Assembly: GCA_016928755.1 (NCBI GenBank)
Contig: JAFGKB010000283.1
Span: 1 to 7,528 of the forward strand
Source of the DNA: Anaerolineae bacterium
GTDB taxonomy: Bacteria; Chloroflexota; Anaerolineae; B4-G1; SLSP01
Direction: 5' to 3'
Length of the DNA stretch: 7,528 nt
Part shown: positions 1 through 6,067 of the stretch, piece by piece
Numbering within the stretch: the first letter of the stretch is position 1
How the letters are laid out: every line of letters begins with the position of its first letter
Position numbers and translations under genes: made by a program
The notes under the pieces: model-generated
The model's input: the letters and a program-made list of their open reading frames with translations, nothing else
What the model was told of the DNA's origin: nothing
Database searches by the model: none

Positions 1-174
1 ACCGAGTTCTCGAACCAGGTCACCAAGTTTTCCGAACAATTAACCCGTAAAATCGAGGAACAGCAGCGTGACATTGCGCAGAATATGCGTGAGCTTAACA
101 CCCTGGCAGCCACGCTAAACAAATTGCAGCGGGATATTCAGGCCTTAACTGATAAAAACGGGATTTCGGAGTAG
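1..174 (+). CDS. C-terminal end of a coiled-coil protein (5' end outside window)
   Basis: An open frame runs in from the left edge and gives 57 residues before TAG at 172-174. The visible part is almost entirely charged, glutamine-rich helix with leucine, isoleucine or valine at heptad-like spacing, as expected of a coiled coil. No enzyme motif is visible. Near its start it has F-S-N-Q-V, resembling F-E-N-Q-V in the protein encoded at 1500-2336. It may therefore be the tail of another member of the module family found four more times here, although it does not match the full Y-x2-P-x4-Q-x3-N signature and the upstream half is missing. It directly precedes a GT4 gene, like the other members. 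A role as a scaffold or membrane-recruitment partner of a glycosyltransferase is inference only. What domain lies upstream cannot be seen; a methyltransferase or another GT is possible. Confidence 0.7.
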   Translation, partial: TEFSNQVTKFSEQLTRKIEEQQRDIAQNMRELNTLAATLNKLQRDIQALTDKNGISE

Positions 175-209
175 ACTTACTGTCACATAGATAGAATCCC
201 GGTTTTTAT
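152..209 (+). terminator. Possible intrinsic terminator or attenuator overlapping the end of the first gene
   Basis: Bases 152-166 (ATAAAAACGGGATTT) pair with 194-209 (ending in CCCGGTTTTTAT), giving about 13-14 base pairs with one bulged G at 201 or 202. The 3' arm carries the T-run TTTTTATT. This is the A-tract, GC core, T-tract arrangement of an intrinsic terminator. The loop is long (about 27 bases) and contains the stop codon of the upstream gene, which is unusual and lowers confidence. It lies in one of only three long gaps between + strand genes. If real, the gene at 236 needs its own promoter or is read at reduced level; no convincing promoter was found between 175 and 224. Confidence 0.35.
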
Positions 210-224
210 TCATAATCTATAAAC

Positions 225-230
225 AGGTGA
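225..230 (+). promoter_or_regulatory. Ribosome binding site that sets the start at 236
   Basis: AGGTGA at 225-230 lies five bases before ATG 236. An in-frame GTG at 227 sits inside this Shine-Dalgarno sequence, so it would have no binding site of its own at a usable distance. ATG 236 also puts M-R-L-L-H-V at the N-terminus, where GT4 enzymes have their first beta strand. Confidence 0.7.
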
Positions 231-235
231 AACCT

Positions 236-1480
236 ATGCGTTTATTGCATGTTACCCATCAATACCCTCCAGCAATAGGAGGTTCAGAACGTTATATCGC
301 TGACCTTTCAGAAGAACTGGTAGCGCGTAACCATCAAGTAGATGTTTTTACCAGTCGCTCGGTGGATTTCCATACCTGGCGTAATGAACTATCCGGCTTC
401 GAGCGACGGAACGGTGTCAACGTCTACCGTTTTAGCAGTATGCGCCGGCGAGGATATATTTGGACTATGCTCCATTTTGGCTTGCGTAACTATTGGCGCA
501 CAAAATCCCGGCGTTACGAGCCTTTTATCTTCTTCGGCGGTGGGCCTATCTCTCCGGGTATGTATTGGCGGATGCGCCGCCAGGCCAGACGCTATGACCT
601 CGTCCATCTTAATTGCTTGGTTTATTCCCATGTCGCTTATGGTTACGCAGCCGCTAGAAAACAGAATGTTCCAATAGTGGTTACTCCCCATTTGCATATC
701 GACCAACCGCAAACTTATGCTATTGGTTTTATGCTTCAGGTTTTGAACCGTGCTGATCACATTATTGCTGTTACAGAGGCTGAGCGACAGCATCTAATTA
801 GCCTTGGATTGAACGCCAACCGTATTACTACAGCCGGCAATGGTATCCGTCCTGTAGATTTTCCTGTATTAGAGCGAGATAAAAGCCGTCATATTCTGGA
901 CATCCCTCAAGACGCCCAGGTTTTACTTTTCTTTGGCCGGAAAGAAGAATATAAGGGGATTGGGAAACTAATGGAAGCCTACGCGGCCTTGAAACCCACG
1001 CATCCCTCCTTGTTCTTATTAACGATGGGGCCTGAGACCGAATATTCCCGGAAATTGGCCCGGCAATATAAAAACTTGCCGGACTGGATTAACTATGGTC
1101 TTGTCTCTGACCTTGAACGTGCTCAGGGTTTTAGTGCTGCTGATGCTTTGGTTTTGCCATCTAAGGGGGAGGCGTTTGGCATCGTCTTCTTGGAAGCCTG
1201 GATGACGGGGACTGCTGTCATTGGCCCTAGAAACCCTGCTGTGGCAACGATAGTTGGAGATGGTCAGGATGGCTTGTTGGTAGACCCTAATGATGTACAG
1301 GAATTGGCCGAGGCTATTAAGCGTCTGGTTCATAATCCCTCATTGGCCGGGAAAATGGGGGAACTTGGTCACCAAAAAGTGCTGGCCCGCTATACAGTTC
1401 CTCGTATCACGGATATCGTTGAGGGTGTATATCTGAGAACCTTGCGGCAGCGGCAACGCGAGCAAGTTTACCAGCGTTAG
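236..1480 (+). CDS. GT4-family glycosyltransferase (no. 1)
   Basis: A 414-residue GT-B fold enzyme of the retaining GT4 family, which moves a sugar from a nucleotide-sugar donor to a glycan or lipid-linked acceptor, normally at the cytoplasmic face of the membrane. The N-terminal Rossmann domain opens with H-Q-Y-P-P-A-I-G-G-S-E (residues 8-18), the glycine-rich loop typical of GT4. The donor-binding domain has F-G-R-K-E-E-Y-K-G at 233-241, with R235 and K240 as probable pyrophosphate contacts. The E-x7-E motif is intact (E312 and E320 in E-A-F-G-I-V-F-L-E). Length is normal for the family. The start is ATG 236, placed by the Shine-Dalgarno at 225-230. It lies 61 bases after the coiled-coil gene and 19 bases before the half-GT gene, probably in one operon with the latter. 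Sugar donor and linkage cannot be read from sequence. Unlike the GT4s at 2845 and 6068 it lacks the GDAISNH motif, so it belongs to another subgroup. Confidence 0.93.
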   Translation: MRLLHVTHQYPPAIGGSERYIADLSEELVARNHQVDVFTSRSVDFHTWRNELSGFERRNGVNVYRFSSMRRRGYIWTMLHFGLRNYWRTKSRRYEPFIFFGGGPISPGMYWRMRRQARRYDLVHLNCLVYSHVAYGYAAARKQNVPIVVTPHLHIDQPQTYAIGFMLQVLNRADHIIAVTEAERQHLISLGLNANRITTAGNGIRPVDFPVLERDKSRHILDIPQDAQVLLFFGRKEEYKGIGKLMEAYAALKPTHPSLFLLTMGPETEYSRKLARQYKNLPDWINYGLVSDLERAQGFSAADALVLPSKGEAFGIVFLEAWMTGTAVIGPRNPAVATIVGDGQDGLLVDPNDVQELAEAIKRLVHNPSLAGKMGELGHQKVLARYTVPRITDIVEGVYLRTLRQRQREQVYQR

Positions 1481-1499
1481 TTGGTAGAAAGGATGTGCT

Positions 1500-2336
1500 A
1501 TGTCTGTTCGCGGTCTTAAAGTAAGTATAGTCACGGCGTCGGTTTTGGGTGATGACCTGTGTGCCTGGGCACGGCATTTCCGTGACCGGGGGGATAAGGT
1601 CGGGATCTATGTCCCTAAGGAACTTCACACCGGGATTGACACTACAATTCCTGTGCGTGCTGTGCCTTTGTCCAACCACTCCCCCCAACACTGGCGCGAA
1701 TCGGATCTCTATCTTTACCATGACAGTGCCCCCCGGGAATTTCTTGAGAGTATTAAGCGGATACGCCACGGCCTGGTTATATGGATTTGCACGGAACTGG
1801 ATAACCTGGATCTAATTCATTATGCTGATTTTTGTGTGATTGTAGACCCGGTTCTAAAGACACAGCTCTATGATAAATTAGGGTATCCTTCGGAGCGTGT
1901 TGGTCTACTGCCTCCCGTTCAAGAGGCAGGTGGCTTTACTGCTCAGTCTCATAAACTCTCCGGTATCGTGGATCGCCTTATCCAAGGGGATTTCCCCGAA
2001 GTTAAGCCGCCGGTTGAGAGAGCCACGAGTGGGGAGCTTACCTCACGGCTTGATTACCTGGAATCACGCTCCGACATTATGCTCCGTAGCTATATTGTAC
2101 GCTCGAAAATTCCCGTCTTGGGCACTTTTATTATCTGGGTACGCGGTATCTTGACTTCTCATCTGCGTGAGCCGTATATTGATCCTACTTTTGAGAATCA
2201 AGTTGCGTTTAACCGGCGTGTTGTAAAAGAAATGCATGAGATACTGAGAACCCAGGAAGAAATTCTGACGCGCTTGGACCGGCTGGAATCCCGTTTGGGA
2301 TTACCCCCTTATGATTCATCCAAGGAGGATATGTGA
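1500..2336 (+). CDS. Half glycosyltransferase (GT-B N-domain only) fused to the shared helical module
   Basis: A 278-residue protein in two parts. Residues about 6-143 look like the N-terminal, acceptor-side domain of a GT-B enzyme: a first strand L-K-V-S-I-V-T-A-S, a strand D-L-Y-L-Y-H (69-74), and at 109-140 a stretch (A-D-F-C-V-I-V-D-P ... G-L-L-P-P-V) laid out like the GT4 segment C-E-F-A-L-G-D-S-D ... G-V-L-P-I in the gene at 2845. There is no donor-binding domain and no E-x7-E motif, so sugar transfer by this protein alone is unlikely. A linker (about 144-180) leads to the shared module: I-P-V-L-G at 204-208, the Y-x2-P-x4-Q-x3-N signature at 226-238, then coiled coil to about 266. ATG 1500 follows AGAAAGGA (1486-1493) by six bases. 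The stop overlaps the next gene by four bases. It could be a regulatory or scaffold pseudo-GT, or an old fusion that lost its catalytic half. The N-domain assignment is a fold-level inference. Confidence 0.75.
   Translation: MSVRGLKVSIVTASVLGDDLCAWARHFRDRGDKVGIYVPKELHTGIDTTIPVRAVPLSNHSPQHWRESDLYLYHDSAPREFLESIKRIRHGLVIWICTELDNLDLIHYADFCVIVDPVLKTQLYDKLGYPSERVGLLPPVQEAGGFTAQSHKLSGIVDRLIQGDFPEVKPPVERATSGELTSRLDYLESRSDIMLRSYIVRSKIPVLGTFIIWVRGILTSHLREPYIDPTFENQVAFNRRVVKEMHEILRTQEEILTRLDRLESRLGLPPYDSSKEDM
2322..2336 (+). promoter_or_regulatory. Strong Shine-Dalgarno and 4-base stop/start overlap (translational coupling)
   Basis: AAGGAGG at 2322-2328 is a near-perfect anti-16S match four bases before GTG 2333. 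The GTG overlaps the TGA (2334-2336) of the upstream gene in ATGTGA, the usual layout for coupled translation of two proteins made in a fixed ratio. It decides the GTG start of the downstream gene, since no ATG in that frame lies nearby. Confidence 0.75.
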
Positions 2337-2842
2337 TTTCAAGAGCTATTGATGTCATTGAGATTCGTGACTGTGAGCTTCAGCCCCAGACCGTCATTGA
2401 GCGTCTCCAGTCAAATCTGGAGCAGCGGTGGGCCGGTAAGGAAAGCGTGGATTTTGTCCATAGTGGCCCCAAAGCATTACGACCGGGTCATCTGATGCAA
2501 GTCGAGCCGTCGATAGCTGCACTGAATTTTCCTGGACTCAACGAAGCTTTGATCGATCTCACTCTCCATACGCAGCTTGATGAGCCACAATTTACCTCGA
2601 CGGTTCCCGTGGTAGGTAAGTTAATTGTCGCTATCCGCAGCCTCTGGAACCGGGTGTCAACGAAGTGGTATGTACTTCCTATGCTGTGGCAACAATCGGA
2701 TGTCAACACCCGGACGGCTACAGTTTTAAGCAGTATGGCGCAGTGGCAAGAAATCCAGGCCCAGCATACCGCCGCTTTGCAACATAAGGTCGCTAAACTT
2801 GAAGCCCGTCTCGCTAAGTTGGAGAGTGAGGAATACCGTTAG
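2333..2842 (+). CDS. Small module/coiled-coil protein, E-I-x-D type (copy A)
   Basis: A 169-residue protein with no enzyme motif that I recognise. It has three parts. An N-terminal helix-like segment carries E-I-R-D-C-E-L (residues 10-16), followed by V-I-E-R-L-Q (21-26), and matches the protein encoded at 5622 without gaps. A low-complexity linker runs to about residue 88. Then comes the shared module: V-P-V-V-G (91-95), an amphipathic basic helix, and K-W-Y-V-L-P-M-L-W-Q-Q-S-D-V-N (111-125) bearing the Y-x2-P-x4-Q-x3-N signature. The end (about 133-165) is coiled coil with L-E-A-R-L-A-K-L-E. Initiation is at GTG 2333, overlapping the upstream stop, and the GT4 gene follows two bases after its stop. 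This tight packing suggests matched synthesis with that GT. An adaptor or membrane-recruitment role is inferred. The central hydrophobic stretch is too short and too charged to be a confident transmembrane helix. Confidence 0.85.
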   Translation: MISRAIDVIEIRDCELQPQTVIERLQSNLEQRWAGKESVDFVHSGPKALRPGHLMQVEPSIAALNFPGLNEALIDLTLHTQLDEPQFTSTVPVVGKLIVAIRSLWNRVSTKWYVLPMLWQQSDVNTRTATVLSSMAQWQEIQAQHTAALQHKVAKLEARLAKLESEEYR

Positions 2843-2844
2843 AG

Positions 2845-3921
2845 ATGCGTATTTACCAATTGACCAACGGCATGATGTATGGGGATGCCATCAGCAATCA
2901 TGTTTTAGAGATCGATGCCCGGTTGCGGGCGTGGGGACATACTACCGCTATATTCTCCGGCTATGTAGCTCCGGAGATGGAAGGCAAGGTGCGACCGGAT
3001 AAGGATTACGTTGCTCACTTAAATGATGCGGATTCGTTACTTATTTTCCATTACTCGGTTTACAATCCTAATGTGCGGCTCTTTCAGACTACACGGGCAC
3101 GGCGGTTACTTATCTATCACAATATCACGCCGGCGCGTTTCTTCTATAAATGGGATACCGGCATCGCGGCTCAGTGTGATATTGGACGGCAGATTTTGCG
3201 CCAGTTAGCGGATTGTGAATTCGCTTTAGGAGACTCTGATTTCAACCGCCAAGAGCTAATTGCTGCCGGTTTTTCCCCTGAAAAGACCGGGGTTTTGCCT
3301 ATCTTTCTTACTACTGACTTTTTTGAGTCTTGTGCGCCTGACCCTGGTCTAAAAAGCAGCTTACGTGAGTCAGGAGATGTAAACTGGTTAACAGTAGGTA
3401 GGGTTGTACCTAATAAAGCCCTTGAAGATGTTATACGGGTATTCTATATCTACAACCAATATATTAACCCTGCCTCGAAGTTGTATATTGTGGGTTCCCA
3501 ATATGTAAAATTCTATGTTGAACAACTTAAAGTCTTGGTCGCCGATTTAGGACTTCATGATCAGGTCGTTTTTACCGGGCGTGTTTCAGATGCTGATTTA
3601 GTGGCTTATTACCAAGCAGCGGATCTCTATCTCTGTGCCAGTTACCATGAGGGCTTTTGTGTACCCCTTATCGAAAGCATGTACTTCGGTGTACCCGTCC
3701 TGGCCCGCAAGTCTACTGCCGTTCCAGAAACATTGGGACATGCCGGGGTTCTGTTTACAGAATTAGGGTATGAGGCGGTGGCAGAAATGGCGCACTTGTT
3801 GGTTGAGGACCAGGCTTTGCGCCAGCGTGTGATTGCCCGGCAGAAGGCGCGTTTGGATGAACTTAGCCCACAGAGAGCCGAAGCTGCCCTTAAGTTTGCC
3901 TTATCCCACTTTGGGATTTAA
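2845..3921 (+). CDS. GT4-family glycosyltransferase, GDAISNH subgroup (no. 2)
   Basis: A 358-residue retaining GT-B glycosyltransferase. The N-terminal domain starts M-R-I-Y-Q-L and has G-D-A-I-S-N-H near residue 13, then L-I-Y-H-N-I-T-P and G-D-S-D-F-N-R-Q-E-L, typical of a GT4 subgroup in bacterial polysaccharide clusters. The donor domain has V-G-R-V-V-P-N-K, with R186 and K191 as probable phosphate contacts, and an intact E-x7-E motif (E269 and E277 in E-G-F-C-V-P-L-I-E). ATG 2845 is two bases after the previous stop; GAGGAA near 2828-2833 is the likely ribosome binding site. It is clearly paralogous to the product of 6068-7123: GDAISNH, YHNITP, GRVxPNKxLED and HEGFxVP are shared at matching positions. 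The hairpin at 3930-3961 follows eight bases after the stop. The sugar donor cannot be assigned. Confidence 0.93.
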   Translation: MRIYQLTNGMMYGDAISNHVLEIDARLRAWGHTTAIFSGYVAPEMEGKVRPDKDYVAHLNDADSLLIFHYSVYNPNVRLFQTTRARRLLIYHNITPARFFYKWDTGIAAQCDIGRQILRQLADCEFALGDSDFNRQELIAAGFSPEKTGVLPIFLTTDFFESCAPDPGLKSSLRESGDVNWLTVGRVVPNKALEDVIRVFYIYNQYINPASKLYIVGSQYVKFYVEQLKVLVADLGLHDQVVFTGRVSDADLVAYYQAADLYLCASYHEGFCVPLIESMYFGVPVLARKSTAVPETLGHAGVLFTELGYEAVAEMAHLLVEDQALRQRVIARQKARLDELSPQRAEAALKFALSHFGI

Positions 3922-3929
3922 ATATTATT

Positions 3930-3961
3930 GGTGCATTGCACTTTCCGAAGTGCGTTGCACC
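3930..3961. terminator. Hairpin with 14-base arms after GT4 no. 2 (repeat copy 1)
   Basis: Arms 3930-3943 (GGTGCATTGCACTT) and 3948-3961 (AAGTGCGTTGCACC) enclose the loop TCCG. They pair throughout except for two consecutive central positions (T-T and T-G), an internal weak spot. The loop fits the UNCG tetraloop pattern. The following bases TGTTTCCC are not a strong T-run, so it could be a weak terminator, an RNA-stabilising 3' structure or a REP-like repeat. The same 14-4-14 design recurs at 7149-7180 after the paralogous GT4 gene. Confidence 0.7.
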
Positions 3962-3984
3962 TGTTTCCCAGCTTATTAAATATT

Positions 3985-3990
3985 GGAGGT
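3985..3990 (+). promoter_or_regulatory. Ribosome binding site that sets a TTG start at 3995
   Basis: GGAGGT at 3985-3990 lies four bases before TTG 3995. The in-frame TTG at 3983 overlaps this site and would have none of its own, and an in-frame stop (TAA 3977-3979) rules out a start further upstream. TTG 4004 is 13 bases away, beyond useful spacing. Confidence 0.65.
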
Positions 3991-3994
3991 AAAG

Positions 3995-4420
3995 TTGCAA
4001 TCATTGGAGGAACGTATTACTAGTGCGGCCCAGGTATTAGACCATATTATCACTGAGTCGCGTTATGCGAGATTAAAGAAGGGGTTGCCCCCGGCTGCGC
4101 ATACTTCGGCTATGCGGGCCATGCAAGAGAAGGTATGGGTTAATGCGCATTGGCCTATTGCCTGGCCTAAATGGCCCCCCGGCCTCGTCGCTAAATTGCA
4201 AGCTCTGGTGCAAAAGGTTATCCGGGCATCGTTGGCTTGGTATATCAACCCGATTGTGAAGCAGCAGAATGAGTTTAACCAGACAGTTCTGACATCCATG
4301 CGCGTCTTATCGCGGGAGATACAAGATCTGCGCGCGTTACATGTTGAAGATCGCAGGGAAATTGAGACCTTAAGAGCGCAGTTAGCAGCTTTGCAAACCG
4401 ATAGTAAGGAGGGTGCTTAG
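3995..4420 (+). CDS. Small module/coiled-coil protein, variant without the E-I-x-D motif
   Basis: A 141-residue protein starting at TTG 3995. It has no recognisable enzyme domain. Residues 1-25 form a charged helix (S-L-E-E-R-I). The middle has an unusual Trp/Pro-rich stretch (H-W-P-I-A-W-P-K-W-P-P-G, about 52-63) where the other copies have P-x-[LV]-G. The module continues with a basic amphipathic helix and A-W-Y-I-N-P-I-V-K-Q-Q-N-E-F-N (81-95), the cleanest copy of the Y-x2-P-x4-Q-x3-N signature in the window. A coiled coil (about 100-135) with L-R-A-Q-L-A-A-L-Q ends the protein. It lacks the N-terminal E-I-x-D motif of the copies at 2333 and 5622. It precedes a GT4 of a different subgroup (gap of one base), so the N-terminal part may be matched to the partner GT. 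That last point is inference; the signature itself is seen directly. Confidence 0.82.
   Translation: MQSLEERITSAAQVLDHIITESRYARLKKGLPPAAHTSAMRAMQEKVWVNAHWPIAWPKWPPGLVAKLQALVQKVIRASLAWYINPIVKQQNEFNQTVLTSMRVLSREIQDLRALHVEDRREIETLRAQLAALQTDSKEGA
4406..4413 (+). promoter_or_regulatory. Ribosome binding site that sets the start at 4422
   Basis: AAGGAGGG at 4406-4413 is a strong Shine-Dalgarno eight bases before ATG 4422. It lies inside the last codons of the upstream gene. An in-frame GTG at 4413 overlaps the site itself and is therefore not the start. Confidence 0.75.
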
Positions 4421-4421
4421 G

Positions 4422-5618
4422 ATGCGAATTGCATTTTTCACATCGCTTGCTCCTATTCGTTCGGCTATTTCTGATATTGGTGAAGGACTTGCTATCGGGA
4501 TGGCGAGTTTGGGACACACGGTAGATTTGGTGATTGATGATAATTACACTCCTGATAATCCTGTGATTGTTGAGCAATTTGAGATTTACGATTATCATCA
4601 GTTTGAGTCCCGTGCTGATACCTATGATGCAATCTTCTATTCGATGGCCGATCATGCAGGTTATCATGGTTATATGCTGGATTTTGTCCATCGTTATCCA
4701 GGGTACTTGATGTTGAATGATTTAACGTTACATCGCTGCATTATGGCGGCGACTTTGGGAAAAGGTGATGCTCAGGCATACTTTAAAGAGCTTGACTATG
4801 CCTATGGTTTTGCCGATATGCGGGTGGTTGACCAGCTTAATACAAGTTTGGCTAATTTCGTTATCCTGGACTATCCCTTATTTGATCGTCTTGTGGACAG
4901 TAGTAAAGGTGTTATTGTGCATAATCACCACGCCGGCTCGCATGTTCTAGATAAGTGTCCTACTGCCAAGGTACGCCGGGTTCCGATGCCTTATTCTCTG
5001 CCTCCGGGTTTCCCAGATATACCGTTGGAACAGTTACGTACCCAGGAGCGTGCCCGGTTGGATGTGGTGGATGATCTGGTTTTTGGCTCGTTTGGCATCT
5101 TTGTTCCGGATAAGCATCTGGAGACATGTCTGCGGGCCTTTGCTCACGTAGCCCAAAGGCACCCCCAGGTTAAGTATATCCTGGGTGGACCTGCTGTTCC
5201 TGAATATGACCTGGCCGGACATATCCGGGATATGGGCTTGGAAGGACAGGTGATTTTGACCGGGTGGTTGAATCCGTCCGAGTTTGTCCATACGATGGCC
5301 GCGCTGGATGTTGGCATTCATCTGCGTTATCCCCATATTGGCGGCACGCCCTATACCCCGGTGCGCTTGATGGGGCTTGATATTTGCACCATTGTCTCGG
5401 ACATTGAACCGTTGGAGGAATTCCCCCAGGGGGCGTGTATCAAGGTTATGCCCGATGAGTACCAGGAGGATACTTTAACCACTATGCTTGAATACTTGGC
5501 CGATCACCCTGACTTCCGCAAACAGATAGCCCATAACGGCCAGGAGTTTATGAATCGTTACCATACAGCGGAAGTAGTTGCCCAACAGTGTATTGAGTTT
5601 ATGCAAGAAATAGGTTAA
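4422..5618 (+). CDS. GT4-like glycosyltransferase with degenerate catalytic motif (no. 3)
   Basis: A 398-residue GT-B protein. The N-terminus reads F-F-T-S-L-A-P-I-R-S-A-I-S-D, a version of the P-L-P-P-x-x-S-G-I-A-D loop of one GT4 subgroup; R-Y-P-G-Y-L-M-L-N-D and a downstream G-V-I-V-H-N-H segment also fit that subgroup. The donor domain has G225-I-F-V-P-D-K231: the usual GR arginine is isoleucine (I226), while the lysine is kept. Where relatives have L-R-Y-P-x-x-G-E-T, this protein has L-R-Y-P-H-I-G-G-T (G307-G308), so the first acid of E-x7-E is missing. The second acid is often absent in this subgroup. It may still be active, since E-x7-E varies in some GT4s, or it may be a structural or regulatory GT. 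ATG 4422 is one base after the upstream stop; the next gene starts three bases downstream. There is no frameshift, and the length is normal. Confidence 0.88.
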   Translation: MRIAFFTSLAPIRSAISDIGEGLAIGMASLGHTVDLVIDDNYTPDNPVIVEQFEIYDYHQFESRADTYDAIFYSMADHAGYHGYMLDFVHRYPGYLMLNDLTLHRCIMAATLGKGDAQAYFKELDYAYGFADMRVVDQLNTSLANFVILDYPLFDRLVDSSKGVIVHNHHAGSHVLDKCPTAKVRRVPMPYSLPPGFPDIPLEQLRTQERARLDVVDDLVFGSFGIFVPDKHLETCLRAFAHVAQRHPQVKYILGGPAVPEYDLAGHIRDMGLEGQVILTGWLNPSEFVHTMAALDVGIHLRYPHIGGTPYTPVRLMGLDICTIVSDIEPLEEFPQGACIKVMPDEYQEDTLTTMLEYLADHPDFRKQIAHNGQEFMNRYHTAEVVAQQCIEFMQEIG

Positions 5619-5621
5619 TTT

Positions 5622-6062
5622 ATGGCAAATGATTGGCTTGAGATTAATGATCCAACCCTGTCGGCAGATGAAATAAGCCAGGAGGTCCAAAAACTCCTGG
5701 TTAGGCATCTGCCTGACGATGAGCATTCCCAACCCGACCCGTGTGCATTGGCACAATCCCTCTGGCGGGAGATGGTAGCCGCTGCTACCGAGCCACCGTC
5801 TCCAGACTCTCTACCCTCTCTTCCCACTGATAGCGATATTGTGCCGCGCAACTACGTGATTGACTGGCAGACACCAATCCTTGGCCCTATCCACGCCGCT
5901 GTGCGCCGCTTGATTAATGCCGAAATCCGCCGTTATCTAATGCCGGCCCTGGAAAAACAGACATTCCTTAACGCTCAGCTATTACAGGCATTCCGGCAAC
6001 TGGCAGAGGAAAACGCCCGGTTGCGCCGGGAGCTTGATGAGCTGCGTAAATTCAAAGGTTAA
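5622..6062 (+). CDS. Small module/coiled-coil protein, E-I-x-D type (copy B)
   Basis: A 146-residue protein, paralogous to that encoded at 2333-2842. Its N-terminus L-E-I-N-D-P-T-L (residues 6-13), then I-S-Q-E-V-Q (18-23), aligns without gaps to copy A (E-I-x-D-x2-L-x4-[IV]-x3-[LV]-Q). A Pro/Ser/Asp-rich, probably disordered linker spans about 31-77. The module follows: T-P-I-L-G (84-88), a basic amphipathic helix with V-R-R-L-I, and Y-L-M-P-A-L-E-K-Q-T-F-L-N (105-117), carrying the shared signature. The C-terminus (about 115-144) is a strong charged coiled coil (E-N-A-R-L-R-R-E-L-D-E-L). ATG 5622 has only a weak ribosome site (TAGG near 5611-5614), so translation may depend on coupling to the GT gene that stops three bases upstream. 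The paralogous GT4 starts five bases after its stop. Its function is unknown; a scaffold for that GT is the simplest inference. Confidence 0.85.
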   Translation: MANDWLEINDPTLSADEISQEVQKLLVRHLPDDEHSQPDPCALAQSLWREMVAAATEPPSPDSLPSLPTDSDIVPRNYVIDWQTPILGPIHAAVRRLINAEIRRYLMPALEKQTFLNAQLLQAFRQLAEENARLRRELDELRKFKG

Positions 6063-6067
6063 GTCTG

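Noticed and set aside
188..216. Possible promoter before GT4 no. 1 (CATAAT at 211-216)
   Set aside because: No acceptable -35 sequence lies at 16-18 bases, and the start point would fall almost on the ribosome binding site.
389..793. Open frame on the - strand inside the first GT4 gene (also 1019-1333 and 1407-1769)
   Set aside because: They lie opposite a well-supported GT4 gene and the half-GT gene, have no recognisable motif and no proper ribosome site. They are shadows of the coding strand.
2109..2150. Transmembrane helix in the half-GT protein (I-P-V-L-G-T-F-I-I-W-V)
   Set aside because: The hydrophobic run is only about 11 residues before Arg and further charged residues; an amphipathic surface helix is more likely.
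3930..3961. CRISPR or operator-type repeat
   Set aside because: There are only two copies more than 3 kb apart, with no spacer array; both follow stop codons, which fits a terminator or REP-like element better.
3955..3982. Possible promoter TTGCAC ... TAAATA before the gene at 3995
   Set aside because: The -35 candidate is part of the hairpin arm, the match is poor, and the transcript would start inside the Shine-Dalgarno.
4275..4691. 138-residue open frame on the - strand across the 4420 gene junction
   Set aside because: It is opposite two well-supported + strand genes, with a composition unlike any protein family I know.
5615..5851. Open frames on the - strand over the module gene at 5622
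   Set aside because: The + strand protein has the module signature and a paralogue; the - strand frames have no supporting motif.
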